42,034 bases of DNA from Armatimonadota bacterium. GTDB taxonomy: Bacteria > Armatimonadota > Fimbriimonadia > Fimbriimonadales > Fimbriimonadaceae. The notes under the pieces are model-generated. The model was given only the letters and a program-made list of their open reading frames with translations. It made no database searches and was not told the DNA's origin. The stretch lies in NCBI GenBank assembly GCA_018268335.1, contig JAFDWT010000098.1, forward strand, positions 1 to 42,034, written 5' to 3'. How positions within the stretch are numbered: position 1 is the stretch's first letter; each line of letters opens with the position of its first letter. Positions 24,797 through 33,527 of this stretch are shown here, in pieces. The position numbers were made by a program, and so were the translations under genes.

Positions 24797-25924
24797 TTAT
24801 GCGTCACGAAGCTGGTCAGGGTTCAATCCCTGCAGTTCTGGCAGGGTGAACAGGCCGTCTTTGCGGACCAAAACGTCGTCGAACCAGATCTCGCCACCGC
24901 CGTATTCGGGCCTTTGGATGCAGACGATGTCCCAGTGGACGGCGCTCTTGTTCTGTCCGCCGCCCTTGCCCTCATAGGCGTTGCCCGGGGTCAGGTGGAA
25001 AGAGCCGGCGATCTTCTCGTCGAACAGCGTGTCCTTCATGGGGTGCAGCACATAGGGGTTGTAGCCCAGCGACCACTCGCCGAAGTGCCGTGCGCCTTCA
25101 TCGGTGTCGAGAATAGCGTTGACCTTGGCAGTCTGCTCGCCTGCTTCGGCCTCGATGATCTTGCCGTCCTTGACGACAAACCGGATGTTGTTGAACTCGG
25201 TGCCTTGGTAGAGGCTGACGGTGTTGTATTGCACCGTCCCGTTCGCCGTGCCGTCGACGGGGCAGCTGAAGCACTCACCGTCCGGAATGTTGCGCTCGCC
25301 ATGGCAGCTCTTGCTGCCCACACCCTTGATGCTGAAGGAGAAGTCTGTCCCTGGCCCCGTGATGCGCACGCGGTCGGTGCGGTCCATCAGGTCAACCAGC
25401 GGCTCGGCTGCCCGGGCCATCTTGGAGTAGTCCAGCGTGCAGACGTCGAAGTAGAAGTCCTCAAATGCGTCTGTCGGCTGCTTGGCCAGTTGGGCCATGC
25501 TGGGGGAGGGCCACCGCATGGCGACCCACTTGGTCTTGGGGACGCGGCACTCAAAGACGACTGGCGTGGCGTAGTGCTTCTGCCAGAGGTTGAGCGTCTC
25601 GGCTGGGACGTCTCCTTGCTCGTTCGTATTGTCCCCGCCCCGCAGGGAGATATAGGCGGTCATCTTCTCCATCTCCGCCAGCTCGGCGGCGGCGATGAGC
25701 TTGGCGTTCGCCTCGGTCATACCGAGGAGCATGCGGCGCTTGACGCGGTTGCTCTCCAGCCGGACGACCACGTTGGCACCAGTCCCCTGGGCGACCCGCA
25801 CAAACTCAGCGACCACCTCGTCCGGGATGTCGACGGCGTGGACGAGAACGTTGTCGGCAGAGGAGAGGTTGGTCGAGTGCGTACAGATGTTCTGTGCCAG
25901 TCGCGTGACACGGGGGTCGATCAT
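24797..25924 (-). CDS. M29-family metalloaminopeptidase
   Basis: 375 residues from the ATG at 25924 (36 more in-frame codons upstream would run into the divergent GNAT gene). Thermophilic-type aminopeptidase of family M29: DPRVTRLAQNIC at the start, GANVVVRLESNRV, then the C-terminal metal half with ITGPGTDFSFSIKG, NIPDGECF, GEWSLGYNP, GSFHLTPGNAYEGKGGG and SAVHWDIVC. This supplies the Glu, His and Asp ligands of the two-metal site. It removes N-terminal residues from peptides in the cytosol. Gene starts are 58 bases apart with the divergent acetyltransferase. Confidence 0.93.
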   Translation of the reverse strand: MIDPRVTRLAQNICTHSTNLSSADNVLVHAVDIPDEVVAEFVRVAQGTGANVVVRLESNRVKRRMLLGMTEANAKLIAAAELAEMEKMTAYISLRGGDNTNEQGDVPAETLNLWQKHYATPVVFECRVPKTKWVAMRWPSPSMAQLAKQPTDAFEDFYFDVCTLDYSKMARAAEPLVDLMDRTDRVRITGPGTDFSFSIKGVGSKSCHGERNIPDGECFSCPVDGTANGTVQYNTVSLYQGTEFNNIRFVVKDGKIIEAEAGEQTAKVNAILDTDEGARHFGEWSLGYNPYVLHPMKDTLFDEKIAGSFHLTPGNAYEGKGGGQNKSAVHWDIVCIQRPEYGGGEIWFDDVLVRKDGLFTLPELQGLNPDQLRDA

Positions 25925-25982
25925 AGGAGACACCTTACCCACCAGGCTAGCTTCTTTCAGGAGCTTTGGATCAAAGTCGAAC

Positions 25983-26465
25983 ATGCACGTCCGTGACGCC
26001 AAGCCCGACGACTTCGCCACCGTGGCAGACATCTACAACGAGGGCATCCTGGGCCGGAACTCCACCTTTGAAACCAGGCTCCGCAACGCCCAAGACGTCG
26101 CAGACATCGCGGATGAGGGTCTGCCTTTCGTGGTCGCCGAGGTTGATGGCGTGGTCGTCGGCTTCGCCTGGACGACCCCCTACTCCAAACGCGAGTGCTA
26201 CCGGGGCGTCGTCCACTTTTCGGTCTACGTGGCGGGCACACACAGAGGCCAAGGCATCGGAAAGTCCGCTCTTCAGGCCCTCTTCCCCCGCCTGCGCGCA
26301 AGGGGTGTCTACAAAATGATCAGCGGCATCTTCCCCGAAAACCTCGCCAGCCGGGCCCTCATGAAGAGCCTCGGCTTCCGCGAAGTCGGCATCTTTGTCC
26401 GCCAAGCGCAACTCGACGGCATCTGGCGCGACGACGTCATGGTCGAGAAACTTTTGGACGAGTAA
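25983..26465 (+). CDS. GNAT N-acetyltransferase (phosphinothricin acetyltransferase-like)
   Basis: 160 residues. MHVRDAKPDDFATVADIYNEGI and the TFET segment are typical of the Pat/YncA branch, as is CYRGVVHFSVYV. The acetyl-CoA loop is HRGQGIGKSAL at ~87-97. SGIFPENLASRALMKSLGFREVG supplies the last motif. The acceptor is likely an amino-acid-like amine; proteins of this branch acetylate methionine sulfoximine, phosphinothricin or similar compounds. Its start is divergent from the aminopeptidase gene. Confidence 0.92.
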   Translation: MHVRDAKPDDFATVADIYNEGILGRNSTFETRLRNAQDVADIADEGLPFVVAEVDGVVVGFAWTTPYSKRECYRGVVHFSVYVAGTHRGQGIGKSALQALFPRLRARGVYKMISGIFPENLASRALMKSLGFREVGIFVRQAQLDGIWRDDVMVEKLLDE

Positions 26466-26503
26466 ACCTCTCTTCTGCGCCCCACGTATCGCAAAATAGA
26501 AAC

Positions 26504-26794
26504 ATGAAGAAGTCCGCAGACGTCCCCGCCAAGTTGGTGGCTGCCGTGGGGGCAGCCCTGATGGCCAGCGGATGCGGCTCCAGTTCCTATCGGACCTGCG
26601 AAGACCGGCTCGGCATGAAGCGTCCTGATGCGGAGTGCATCGCCAATGGCGGTGGCCTGACCGCCAATCCGCATTGGGTGACCCATCGGTCGTCCACTAG
26701 TTACGGCGGCACCGGTTTCTATGGCGGCACCTCGCGGGGCGGCTTCGGCACCACCGGGTCCAGCGGCAGCTTCGGCGGCTCGAGCAGTTCGTGA
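26504..26794 (+). CDS. Small Gly/Ser-rich lipoprotein, YgiB-like
   Basis: 96 residues. A basic N-terminus and hydrophobic stretch end in LMASGC, a lipobox with Cys near residue 24. The mature part has two more Cys (TCEDRLG, AECIANGG) and ends in a Gly/Ser tail with RGGFG. E. coli YgiB (DUF1190) is also a lipoprotein with a Cys pair, a Gly-rich tail containing RGGFG, and a glutathionylspermidine-synthase-like gene directly downstream. The same gene follows here, its GTG inside this stop codon, so a reduced YgiB-like role is inferred. Confidence 0.6.
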   Translation: MKKSADVPAKLVAAVGAALMASGCGSSSYRTCEDRLGMKRPDAECIANGGGLTANPHWVTHRSSTSYGGTGFYGGTSRGGFGTTGSSGSFGGSSSS

Positions 26795-27930
26795 GGCGGG
26801 TCGCCCACGACCCGCGGCCCGACTGGCAGGCCAGGGTCGAGGCAGTCGGATTGGTCTATCACACCACCGACGACGGCCCCTACTGGGACGAATCGGCCCA
26901 CTATGAGTTGACCGCTGCCGAAGTGGATCTCCTAGAGGCAGCCACCAACGAGCTAGCAGAACTGTGCCTCCGGGCCGTCGATTTCGTCATCGACAACAAT
27001 CGCTTTGCCGAGCTAGCGATCCCAGACAAGGCTGCCGATGCCATAAGGCGCGAATGGGAGCGCGACCCGCCATCGCTCTATGGCCGATTCGACCTGGCTT
27101 TCGACGGCCAGAACGTGAAGCTGCTGGAATACAACGCCGACACACCGACGGCGCTGCTGGAAGCCGCCATCGCACAATGGCACTGGCTGAAAGACGTCGC
27201 GCCAGAATCGGATCAGTTCAATTCCATTTGGGAGGCACTTGTAACCAAATGGTCAACTTTACGCGACGAAAATGGGATCATTTCGCAACCCGTTTACTTT
27301 GCGAGTGCCGACTTGGCCGAAGACGTGATGACGGTCACAGTCCTGCGTGAGGCTGCCGAAGAGGCTGGCCTGCGGACGCAGACGCTTGCTATGGAGGACA
27401 TCGGCTGGGACGCTGGCGCTCGTCGCTTTGTGGACCTTCTGGGCAGGCCGATCGGAACGATTTTCAAGCTCTATCCCTGGGAGTGGATGGTAGCAGAAGA
27501 ATTCGGCTCGCACGCATTGGCCGCCGATTCGGGAACAGACTGGATCGAGCCGGTCTGGAAGTTGGTGCTCTCGAACAAGGGTCTGCTACCCATCTTGTGG
27601 GAGATGTTTCCAGGTCACCGACTGTTACTACCGTCCTACTTTGGCGGGTCACAAGGGATGTCTGACTATGTCCGTAAACCCTTGCTCTCCCGCGAGGGCG
27701 CCAATGTGAGCGTCTATCAGGGTGGCAAAGCCGTACTTGAGACTCCGGGCGACTATGGCGAGGAGGGGTATGTCTTCCAACAATTCGTCGAGCTACCAGA
27801 TTTCGACGGCCACCGGCCAGTAGTGGGAAGCTGGGTTGTCGACCATTCTTCTTCCGGAATCGGCATCCGCGAGTCGACAGGGCTGGTGACCGACAATCTC
27901 TCCAGCTTCGTGCCGCACTTGATGACCTAG
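26791..27930 (+). CDS. Glutathionylspermidine synthase family protein (YgiC/YjfC-like)
   Basis: 379 residues of the GSP_synth ATP-grasp fold: YWDESAHYELT near 28, a YGRFDLAFDG...KLLEYNADTPTALLEA stretch (~97-123), FKLYPWEWM near 227, KPLLSREGANV near 292 and an end of HSSSGIGIRES. The E. coli paralogs YgiC and YjfC have this domain without the amidase half; whether they ligate peptides to amines is unsettled. It starts with GTG overlapping the stop of the upstream lipoprotein gene (GTGA), repeating the E. coli ygiB-ygiC order. speD and speE are 8-9 kb away. It is convergent with the next gene, with stops overlapping by four bases. Confidence 0.9.
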   Translation: MRRVAHDPRPDWQARVEAVGLVYHTTDDGPYWDESAHYELTAAEVDLLEAATNELAELCLRAVDFVIDNNRFAELAIPDKAADAIRREWERDPPSLYGRFDLAFDGQNVKLLEYNADTPTALLEAAIAQWHWLKDVAPESDQFNSIWEALVTKWSTLRDENGIISQPVYFASADLAEDVMTVTVLREAAEEAGLRTQTLAMEDIGWDAGARRFVDLLGRPIGTIFKLYPWEWMVAEEFGSHALAADSGTDWIEPVWKLVLSNKGLLPILWEMFPGHRLLLPSYFGGSQGMSDYVRKPLLSREGANVSVYQGGKAVLETPGDYGEEGYVFQQFVELPDFDGHRPVVGSWVVDHSSSGIGIRESTGLVTDNLSSFVPHLMT

Positions 27931-29645
27931 CGCAAAGCGCACCAGCGCTGCCAGGCGGCCCGGACTGCCTCCATCAGGCGCTCGGCCATGGAGTCGGCGT
28001 CGGTCAAGGCTGACTCGGACAATCTGGCCCGCAGGACTTCTCGGTCTCCAGTAGAGTTAAGGCTCGCCAGCTTAACCGCTTGGTTAACATACGAGTCAGG
28101 GTCGAAGCATGCCCACTCCGGTCTTCCAATGGCATGAGCTAGGCTAAGGCCGACACGCGCCTGGTGCGTCTCGCCAACCAAGCTGACGACAGGGACGCCC
28201 ATCGAATAAGCTTCACAAGTGGTCGTGGTGCCGTGATACGGGAACGGATCCAGCGCGACGGTGACGCGGTTGTATAGCTCCAAGTGAGCTTGATAGCTCT
28301 CCAACCTCCCATACAACTCGATGCGATCGGCGGTCACGCCTTGGGCGGCAAACTGAGCCAGCAGATGCTTGCGGCTGGCCGGCTCGTCGAGCGCCTGCGC
28401 TTTCAGGATCAATTTTGATCCCGGTACAGCAGCAAGACAGCGGCTGTACAACTCGACCGTCGTAGGGCTCATCTTGGCCAAGACATTGAACGAGCCAAAC
28501 GTCGGCCCGTCTGTTGCGTCGGCGACCGGCGGCAAGTCGCGTGGCAGCCCGAAGCACAGAAAGCACGGCTGCAGCCAGACCTTGGCTTCGCTCATCCAGG
28601 AGCCATCAGGGTCAGTGAAGGAGTCAACGATCCGATAGTCCATGGCAGGGACTCCAGTGGAATACGGATAGCCGATCCAATTGATCTGTACCGGCGCCAA
28701 TCGGTGCGCCATATCAACCAACCGGTTAAGAAGTGTGTGCCCAGCCAGGTCAAAGAGGACGTCGATCTTGTCGCCAGAGACTTGCCTCGCGAATTCGTCC
28801 ACCGACAGAGACGTGACCTCTGTGTACTTCTTGACAAGCGACGCGATGTGCCGCGTGCCAAAGTCCTCGTTGGCGCTAGAGGCATAAGCATACAGGTCGA
28901 CATCGTAGTCAGCAAGTGCTTCCAAGACGGGCCAAACAAACCGGTAGACCGAGTGCTCGCGAAAGTCGGGTGAGACGAACCCGACGCGCAGGCGGCGGTC
29001 GGGGTTCCGGTTGTTAGGAAACGACCTGGGGTCGCGCTGCTTCGGCAGCAACTGTCCCATCGACTGGTGGAGCTCCGCCAACTCGTCGGGGTGGGTCTGG
29101 TCGTCGTAGAGCAACGGCCAAACGGCCGCGTCGCGCACCAAGTATTCCCGTGGCGCCGTGGCGATCATTTGGTCGGCTATGGCCCTGGCCCCCGCCTGGT
29201 CTCCGGACTGAAGCCGCGCCTGCACTAAATTGAAATGGGCGGGAATAAAGGTCGGGTGCGCGGCTAGGGTCTCTTCCAGCACCTGACGGGCCTCGATCAT
29301 CCGCCCCATCTGCATCAACGTCGAACCAAGCCCGTTGCCATACACGGGGTGGTCGCCTCGTTCACGTGCCATCGCGTAGTAACGGGCAGCTTCGTTGGGT
29401 CGGCCACCGTGGTAGCAGACAAAGGCCTTCTCCGCCAAGACCAAAGGGTCGTCAGGGCTGATCTGCAGGCCCCGGTCGATGGCCGCCTCGGCACCCTCAA
29501 GGTCATTGGCGTGGGCAAGGGCCACGCCAAGGTGTCGCCAAGAATCAGCGCTTTGGGGCTCGGCCTCCGTCCAGCGGCGGGCCAAAGCGATCGCCTCGTC
29601 GCGCTTGCCCGCACTGATCAACGCTACGACATGTTCCGGGCCCAT
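27927..29645 (-). CDS. TPR protein with O-GlcNAc transferase-like (SPINDLY) domain
   Basis: 572 residues. The first ~190 are TPR-like helices (DEAIALARRWTEAEP; HLGVALAHANDLEGAEAAI; FIPAHFNLVQARLQSGD). From ~220 the GT41 catalytic region follows: RVGFVSPDFREHSV with the conserved His, INWIGYPYSTGVPAMDYRI, FGSFNVLAKMSPTTVELYSRCL, and the nucleotide-sugar loop YHGTTTTCEAYSMGVPVVSL. It is likely a cytosolic glycosyltransferase acting on protein Ser/Thr; donor not determined. I use the ATG at 29645 because in-frame codons further upstream lie inside rnpB on the other strand. Confidence 0.9.
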   Translation of the reverse strand: MGPEHVVALISAGKRDEAIALARRWTEAEPQSADSWRHLGVALAHANDLEGAEAAIDRGLQISPDDPLVLAEKAFVCYHGGRPNEAARYYAMARERGDHPVYGNGLGSTLMQMGRMIEARQVLEETLAAHPTFIPAHFNLVQARLQSGDQAGARAIADQMIATAPREYLVRDAAVWPLLYDDQTHPDELAELHQSMGQLLPKQRDPRSFPNNRNPDRRLRVGFVSPDFREHSVYRFVWPVLEALADYDVDLYAYASSANEDFGTRHIASLVKKYTEVTSLSVDEFARQVSGDKIDVLFDLAGHTLLNRLVDMAHRLAPVQINWIGYPYSTGVPAMDYRIVDSFTDPDGSWMSEAKVWLQPCFLCFGLPRDLPPVADATDGPTFGSFNVLAKMSPTTVELYSRCLAAVPGSKLILKAQALDEPASRKHLLAQFAAQGVTADRIELYGRLESYQAHLELYNRVTVALDPFPYHGTTTTCEAYSMGVPVVSLVGETHQARVGLSLAHAIGRPEWACFDPDSYVNQAVKLASLNSTGDREVLRARLSESALTDADSMAERLMEAVRAAWQRWCALR

Positions 29646-29682
29646 CGCTGAAGCCGGATGGTACCAGGGGGCATAATGGCCT

Positions 29683-30006
<324 letters not shown>

Positions 30007-30115
30007 TCATTCACCTCCACGTGGCCAAAAAGTGCCCGGTAATTTTCCCAGGGTTCATCAACAAGAACACCTCAAGACGAGCAATCTGGGGCCGCAACTG
30101 GCGAAAATCAGGCGA

Positions 30116-30143
30116 TAGTACTAGGGTAGCTGCCCTATACTAG
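30116..30143 (+). promoter_or_regulatory. Possible promoter/operator dyad before the S8 protease
   Basis: TATACT (30136-30141) could be a -10 box about 20 bases before the protease ATG, without a good -35. It is inside an imperfect dyad: TAGTACTAGGG (30116-30126) and CCCTATACTAG (30133-30143) are complementary over ten pairs with one bulged base. A repressor site or a terminator remnant for rnpB are both possible. Confidence 0.3.
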
Positions 30144-30161
30144 TGCTTTGGAGTTGATCAG

Positions 30162-32645
30162 ATGAAGCTTAGGTTCCACTTGTTAGTCATGGCTGCGGCC
30201 CTCTCCGCCGTCGTAGGTGCCTCAGTCCGGTCACGGCTCGGCATCCCCTCCGGCCCCAAGAATGAGATCGTCAAGGGCCAGCTGCGCATCAAGTACCGAC
30301 AAGACGTGGCCATGACGTCGATCGTAGGCCTTCCCAAAGGCGCGCAGTTCAAGAATTGGATCGGCACCGGCGGGTGGAGCGCCTGGACGATCCCCGCCTC
30401 CGCCGACCCGCGACAGGCCGCCAAGGCCGCCATGCGCAACCCCGGCGTCGCTTATGCCGAACCGGTGAACAAGGTCTACGCCCTCGGCCCCGGCGACCCG
30501 GACGACCCGGACTGGTACGTCCAAGAGACCGACCCCGAAGTCGTCTTGGACCTCGGCGACGTCAACCCGTCGTTCCGCCGACTCTGGCACATGACCGACA
30601 ACTTCGCCCTGGACGCCTGGACGACCTACCCAGGCGTCTATTACACGGCCGCGAACAAGCCGCTCAACGCGCCGATCATAGCCATCATCGACTCCGGCTG
30701 CGACCAAAACCACCCCGACTTCATCAATGCCGGCGGCTTCAGCACCAACACACTCTTCGGCGGCCAGCTGAATTGGGGGCTCAGCAAACACTTCTCCTTC
30801 GGTGCACCCGACGCCGAGCCCTGGGACGACGACAACGGCCACGGCACCCACGTCTCTGGCCTGGCCCTGGCGGCCGCCAACAACGGGACATTTGATGGCA
30901 AAGGCGTGCCCGGCCTCGGCTACGTCGCCCAGGGGATGATCCTGAAAGTGATCAGCCAAGGCGGCAGCGGCACCGACACTGACGCCGCCGGCGCGATCTA
31001 CTACGCCGCCGACAACGGCGCCGACATCATTAACCTCAGCCTCGGCACCGAGAACTTCTCGCAAGCGTTCCAAGACGCCGTCACCTATGCCTGGCAAAAG
31101 GGCTGCCTGGTCGTCGCCGCCGGCAACGAAAGCGGCAGTGGCGGCGGCGACCTGGGGCCGATCTATCCAGCGGCCTGCAGCGGAGCCCTCGCGGTCGAAG
31201 CCAACGGCCCCGACTACATTCCCGCGACCTCGACCTACTCCGGCATCGGCTATTACGTCGACATCGCCGCTCCCGGCGGCGACCTGGTCCAGAGTTCCGA
31301 CTACTTCCTGCTCCAGTTCATGTGGTCGACCACGATGACCACTCCAGGCGGCCCGGGCAGCCTCTTCGACCTCAGCGAGCAGGGCGTCCTTTATCCGCCC
31401 TACCACCTCAACTACGCCTATCTAGCCGGCACCTCCATGGCGTGCCCGCAGGTCGCCGGGGCAGCCGCGCTCTATTACGGTCGGTTTGGGCTCAGGCAGA
31501 ACCAGGGCCACGCCAACATCCGCGCCTACCGGGCCCTGGAGCGCACGGCCATCGGCGCGATGGGCGCCCCGCTGGGGGCCTGGGAGCCCTTCCAAGGCTA
31601 CGGCGCACTGGACGCCGACAGCCTCCTATTCGACGGCAACCCGCGAGGCGCCAGCGTCGGCTCAGCCGAAGGCATCGTCTACTTCGGCGGCACCCCGGTC
31701 GCAAACGTCCAAGTCAGGGCCCAGAAGACCAGTGGCGGGACGATCTTCTCCACGACGACCCAAGCCGACGGCACCTTCCGGTTCGACAGCATGCCGCCCG
31801 GCACCTACAACATGACCGCCGCGCCGTTCGGCAGCGTCAAGACCAGGAAGACCATCGTCTCGGCCGGCAGCGACGCCACGGGCGTCGATTTCTGGGCCGG
31901 TGGTGACCCGTGGGACTCCACACCGCCGACGGTGCCCATCCTCGCCGTCAACTCGGCCAGCACGACCAGCGTCAACCTGTCCCAGTGGGGCCTGGACACC
32001 GAGAGCAGCATCGACAAGTTTGTCGTGCGCATTGGCACGACGCCGGGCGGCCAAGAAACGTACCCGGACACTGAGCAAATCACCGAGTCGACCGAGACGA
32101 CGATCAACGGCCTCTCCCTCGCTCTCGGCACTCCCTACTATCTGCGAGCCACCTACACCAACGGCGCGGGAATGACCACCTCGGTCGACCGGCAGTTCGC
32201 CGTCGGCGTCGTGCCGCCCCTTTCGTTCCAAGTGGTGCAAGGCACGCTGCTGTCCGGCGGCTTGCCCGAGCTGCTGCAGAGCGACAACCAACGCTTGGTC
32301 GTCCGACGATTGGAGCCGATCGTCCAGGTGCTGTTCACCTCGACCGCACCGACGGCCAACCCGACGACCATGAAGATCCACATGGAAGCCCAGGTCGTCT
32401 CAGGAATCGGCCTGAAGCAGCGCATCGAACTGTGGGACTACGTCGCCGGCGCCTACGTCCAGGTCAGCTCACGCGAGGCTTCGACCACGGACTCGACCGT
32501 GGAAGTGTCGGCCACAAACCCGACCCGGTTTGTGAAGCCAGGAACGCGCGAAATCAAAGCCCGCGCCACCTGGCAACTCGCCAGCACCCGAGTCAAAACC
32601 GCCTGGAGCGCCGGCATCGACCAGCTGAACTGGATCATCGGCTAG
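30162..32645 (+). CDS. Secreted S8 (subtilisin-like) serine protease with C-terminal domains
   Basis: 827 residues. Signal peptide ~1-20; an I9-like prodomain region (~37-105). The catalytic triad is complete: Asp177 (IIDSGCDQNHPDF), His227 (NGHGTHVSG), Ser425 (AGTSMACPQVAG), with oxyanion Asn322 (VVAAGNESG). After the protease come a carboxypeptidase-regulatory-like beta domain (~505-575), a fibronectin-III-like part (~590-690), and a final ~135-residue beta domain beginning near QVVQGTLLSGGLPELLQSDN. I recall the last as common at the ends of secreted Fimbriimonadia proteins. It likely acts outside the cytoplasm. GGAG lies 8 bases before the ATG. Confidence 0.92.
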   Translation: MKLRFHLLVMAAALSAVVGASVRSRLGIPSGPKNEIVKGQLRIKYRQDVAMTSIVGLPKGAQFKNWIGTGGWSAWTIPASADPRQAAKAAMRNPGVAYAEPVNKVYALGPGDPDDPDWYVQETDPEVVLDLGDVNPSFRRLWHMTDNFALDAWTTYPGVYYTAANKPLNAPIIAIIDSGCDQNHPDFINAGGFSTNTLFGGQLNWGLSKHFSFGAPDAEPWDDDNGHGTHVSGLALAAANNGTFDGKGVPGLGYVAQGMILKVISQGGSGTDTDAAGAIYYAADNGADIINLSLGTENFSQAFQDAVTYAWQKGCLVVAAGNESGSGGGDLGPIYPAACSGALAVEANGPDYIPATSTYSGIGYYVDIAAPGGDLVQSSDYFLLQFMWSTTMTTPGGPGSLFDLSEQGVLYPPYHLNYAYLAGTSMACPQVAGAAALYYGRFGLRQNQGHANIRAYRALERTAIGAMGAPLGAWEPFQGYGALDADSLLFDGNPRGASVGSAEGIVYFGGTPVANVQVRAQKTSGGTIFSTTTQADGTFRFDSMPPGTYNMTAAPFGSVKTRKTIVSAGSDATGVDFWAGGDPWDSTPPTVPILAVNSASTTSVNLSQWGLDTESSIDKFVVRIGTTPGGQETYPDTEQITESTETTINGLSLALGTPYYLRATYTNGAGMTTSVDRQFAVGVVPPLSFQVVQGTLLSGGLPELLQSDNQRLVVRRLEPIVQVLFTSTAPTANPTTMKIHMEAQVVSGIGLKQRIELWDYVAGAYVQVSSREASTTDSTVEVSATNPTRFVKPGTREIKARATWQLASTRVKTAWSAGIDQLNWIIG

Positions 32646-32658
32646 GTTAGTAGAACTG

Positions 32659-32692
32659 CCCGCCTCTAGACGGGGATCTGTCTAGAGGCGGG
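32659..32692 (+). terminator. Perfect 13-bp hairpin after the S8 protease
   Basis: CCCGCCTCTAGAC (32659-32671) pairs exactly with GTCTAGAGGCGGG (32680-32692) around an 8-base loop, 14 bases after the protease stop. The T-run is missing (GGGACTTGCG follows), so it is a terminator-like stem or a 3'-end stabiliser. Confidence 0.65.
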
Positions 32693-32718
32693 ACTTGCGC
32701 GATAATCATGGCTGCGCT

Positions 32719-32755
32719 GGCTGGGTGGCACTGGTGTAACCAGTGCGATCACCGA
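32719..32755 (+). repeat. REP-like palindrome, copy 1
   Basis: GCACTGGT (32728-32735) and ACCAGTGC (32739-32746) form an 8-bp stem with a three-base loop, preceded by GCTGGGTG and followed by GATCACCGAG. It is the most diverged of four copies and shares the core and both flanks with copies 2-4. Located on the 3' side of the RAYT gene. Confidence 0.8.
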
Positions 32756-32809
32756 GTTCACGCCCGAGCCCAACGCGCCTTGGCTCTCGTCTCTTGAAGC
32801 AACACCGTG

Positions 32810-32874
32810 CCCGACCGTCCCTTGATTCCGGCTGGGTGCCACTGGTGCAACCAGTGCGTCCACCGAGCGCTCCC
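32810..32874 (+). repeat. REP-like palindrome, copy 2
   Basis: CACTGGT (32840-32846) and ACCAGTG (32850-32856) around GCA, inside a conserved ~65-base unit that begins CCCGACCG and ends CCACCGAGCGCTCCC. The unit matches copy 4 almost throughout, apart from point changes and one indel. It ends 18 bases beyond the RAYT stop codon, in the opposite orientation to copy 3 on the other side of that gene. Confidence 0.88.
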
Positions 32875-32892
32875 GCCATCACCAGAAACCCT

Positions 32893-33432
32893 TCACTCCG
32901 GACTCAAGTCCACCGGCCAAGGACAGTCCCTGCCCATATACGCCAAGACTGACGACCAGCGGTAGTCTTCTGGATAGAGACACAACCCTCGCCTCACAGG
33001 ATTGTTGTGGAGGTAGTCAATGAACTTTCGGATCTCGGCGCGCGACCAGTAGTTGCGGTCATAGCCGCCGCCCGGCTGCCAGAACTTGAACTCGTCCGGC
33101 CTCCCGCGCCTCGGCACACGGCAGACCTCCCGCAGCTCCGGCCGGGCAGTGAAGCACGCCTTCGCCGCTTCAGACTTGATGCTGGTGAGCACCGCCGCCA
33201 TATCGTAGACGTCTTCCCGGGGCCACACCAAGACGTGGCAGTGCTCGGGCATGACGACAAAGGCCCGCACCTCGAAGCGCAGTCGCTTGCCTGCGGAGAA
33301 GAGGGCGCCCGCTACGAGGTCGGCCAGCACTGCGTCCGCTAGGAACGGAAGGCGCCGGTAGGTCGAGAACGTCAAGCCGTGAAGATGCCCCGGCGTGTTG
33401 AACGTCTCACGCTTCTTCCTCTTCTCGGCCAC
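32893..33432 (-). CDS. REP-associated tyrosine transposase (RAYT, Y1/IS200-like)
   Basis: 179 residues from GTG at 33432. A HUH-type single-strand nuclease: HLHGLTFSTYRRLPFL starts the core, VVMPEHCHVLVWP supplies the His-x-His metal pair, and YDRNYWSRAEIRKFIDYLHNNPVRRG carries the catalytic Tyr region typical of RAYTs. YRWSSVLAY ends the domain. RAYTs cut and rejoin REP hairpins. Such hairpins lie on both sides here. An ATG 28 codons further upstream would translate through REP copy 3, so I reject it. No clear Shine-Dalgarno sequence is seen. The gene appears intact. Confidence 0.92.
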   Translation of the reverse strand: MAEKRKKRETFNTPGHLHGLTFSTYRRLPFLADAVLADLVAGALFSAGKRLRFEVRAFVVMPEHCHVLVWPREDVYDMAAVLTSIKSEAAKACFTARPELREVCRVPRRGRPDEFKFWQPGGGYDRNYWSRAEIRKFIDYLHNNPVRRGLCLYPEDYRWSSVLAYMGRDCPWPVDLSPE

Positions 33433-33477
33433 GGATCGATTATGATGACGAGAATGGGGGAGAAGCTTCGGACAAAC

Positions 33478-33527
33478 CGCTCGGCAGACGCACTGGTTAG
33501 CACCAGTGGCACCCATCCAGAGGAATC
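33478..33527 (-). repeat. REP-like palindrome, copy 3 (inverted)
   Basis: CACTGGT (33491-33497) and ACCAGTG (33502-33508) around a four-base loop TAGC, with flanks that read on the minus strand like those of copies 2 and 4 (GGATGGGTGCC before, GTCTGCCGAGCG after). It lies 58 bases upstream of the RAYT start. The loop TAG (33498-33500) is the in-frame stop that limits the Rhs frame on the plus strand. Confidence 0.88.

Noticed and set aside
33433-33516. 28 extra N-terminal residues on the RAYT
   Set aside because: They are the translation of REP copy 3 and its flank and have no counterpart in RAYT proteins.
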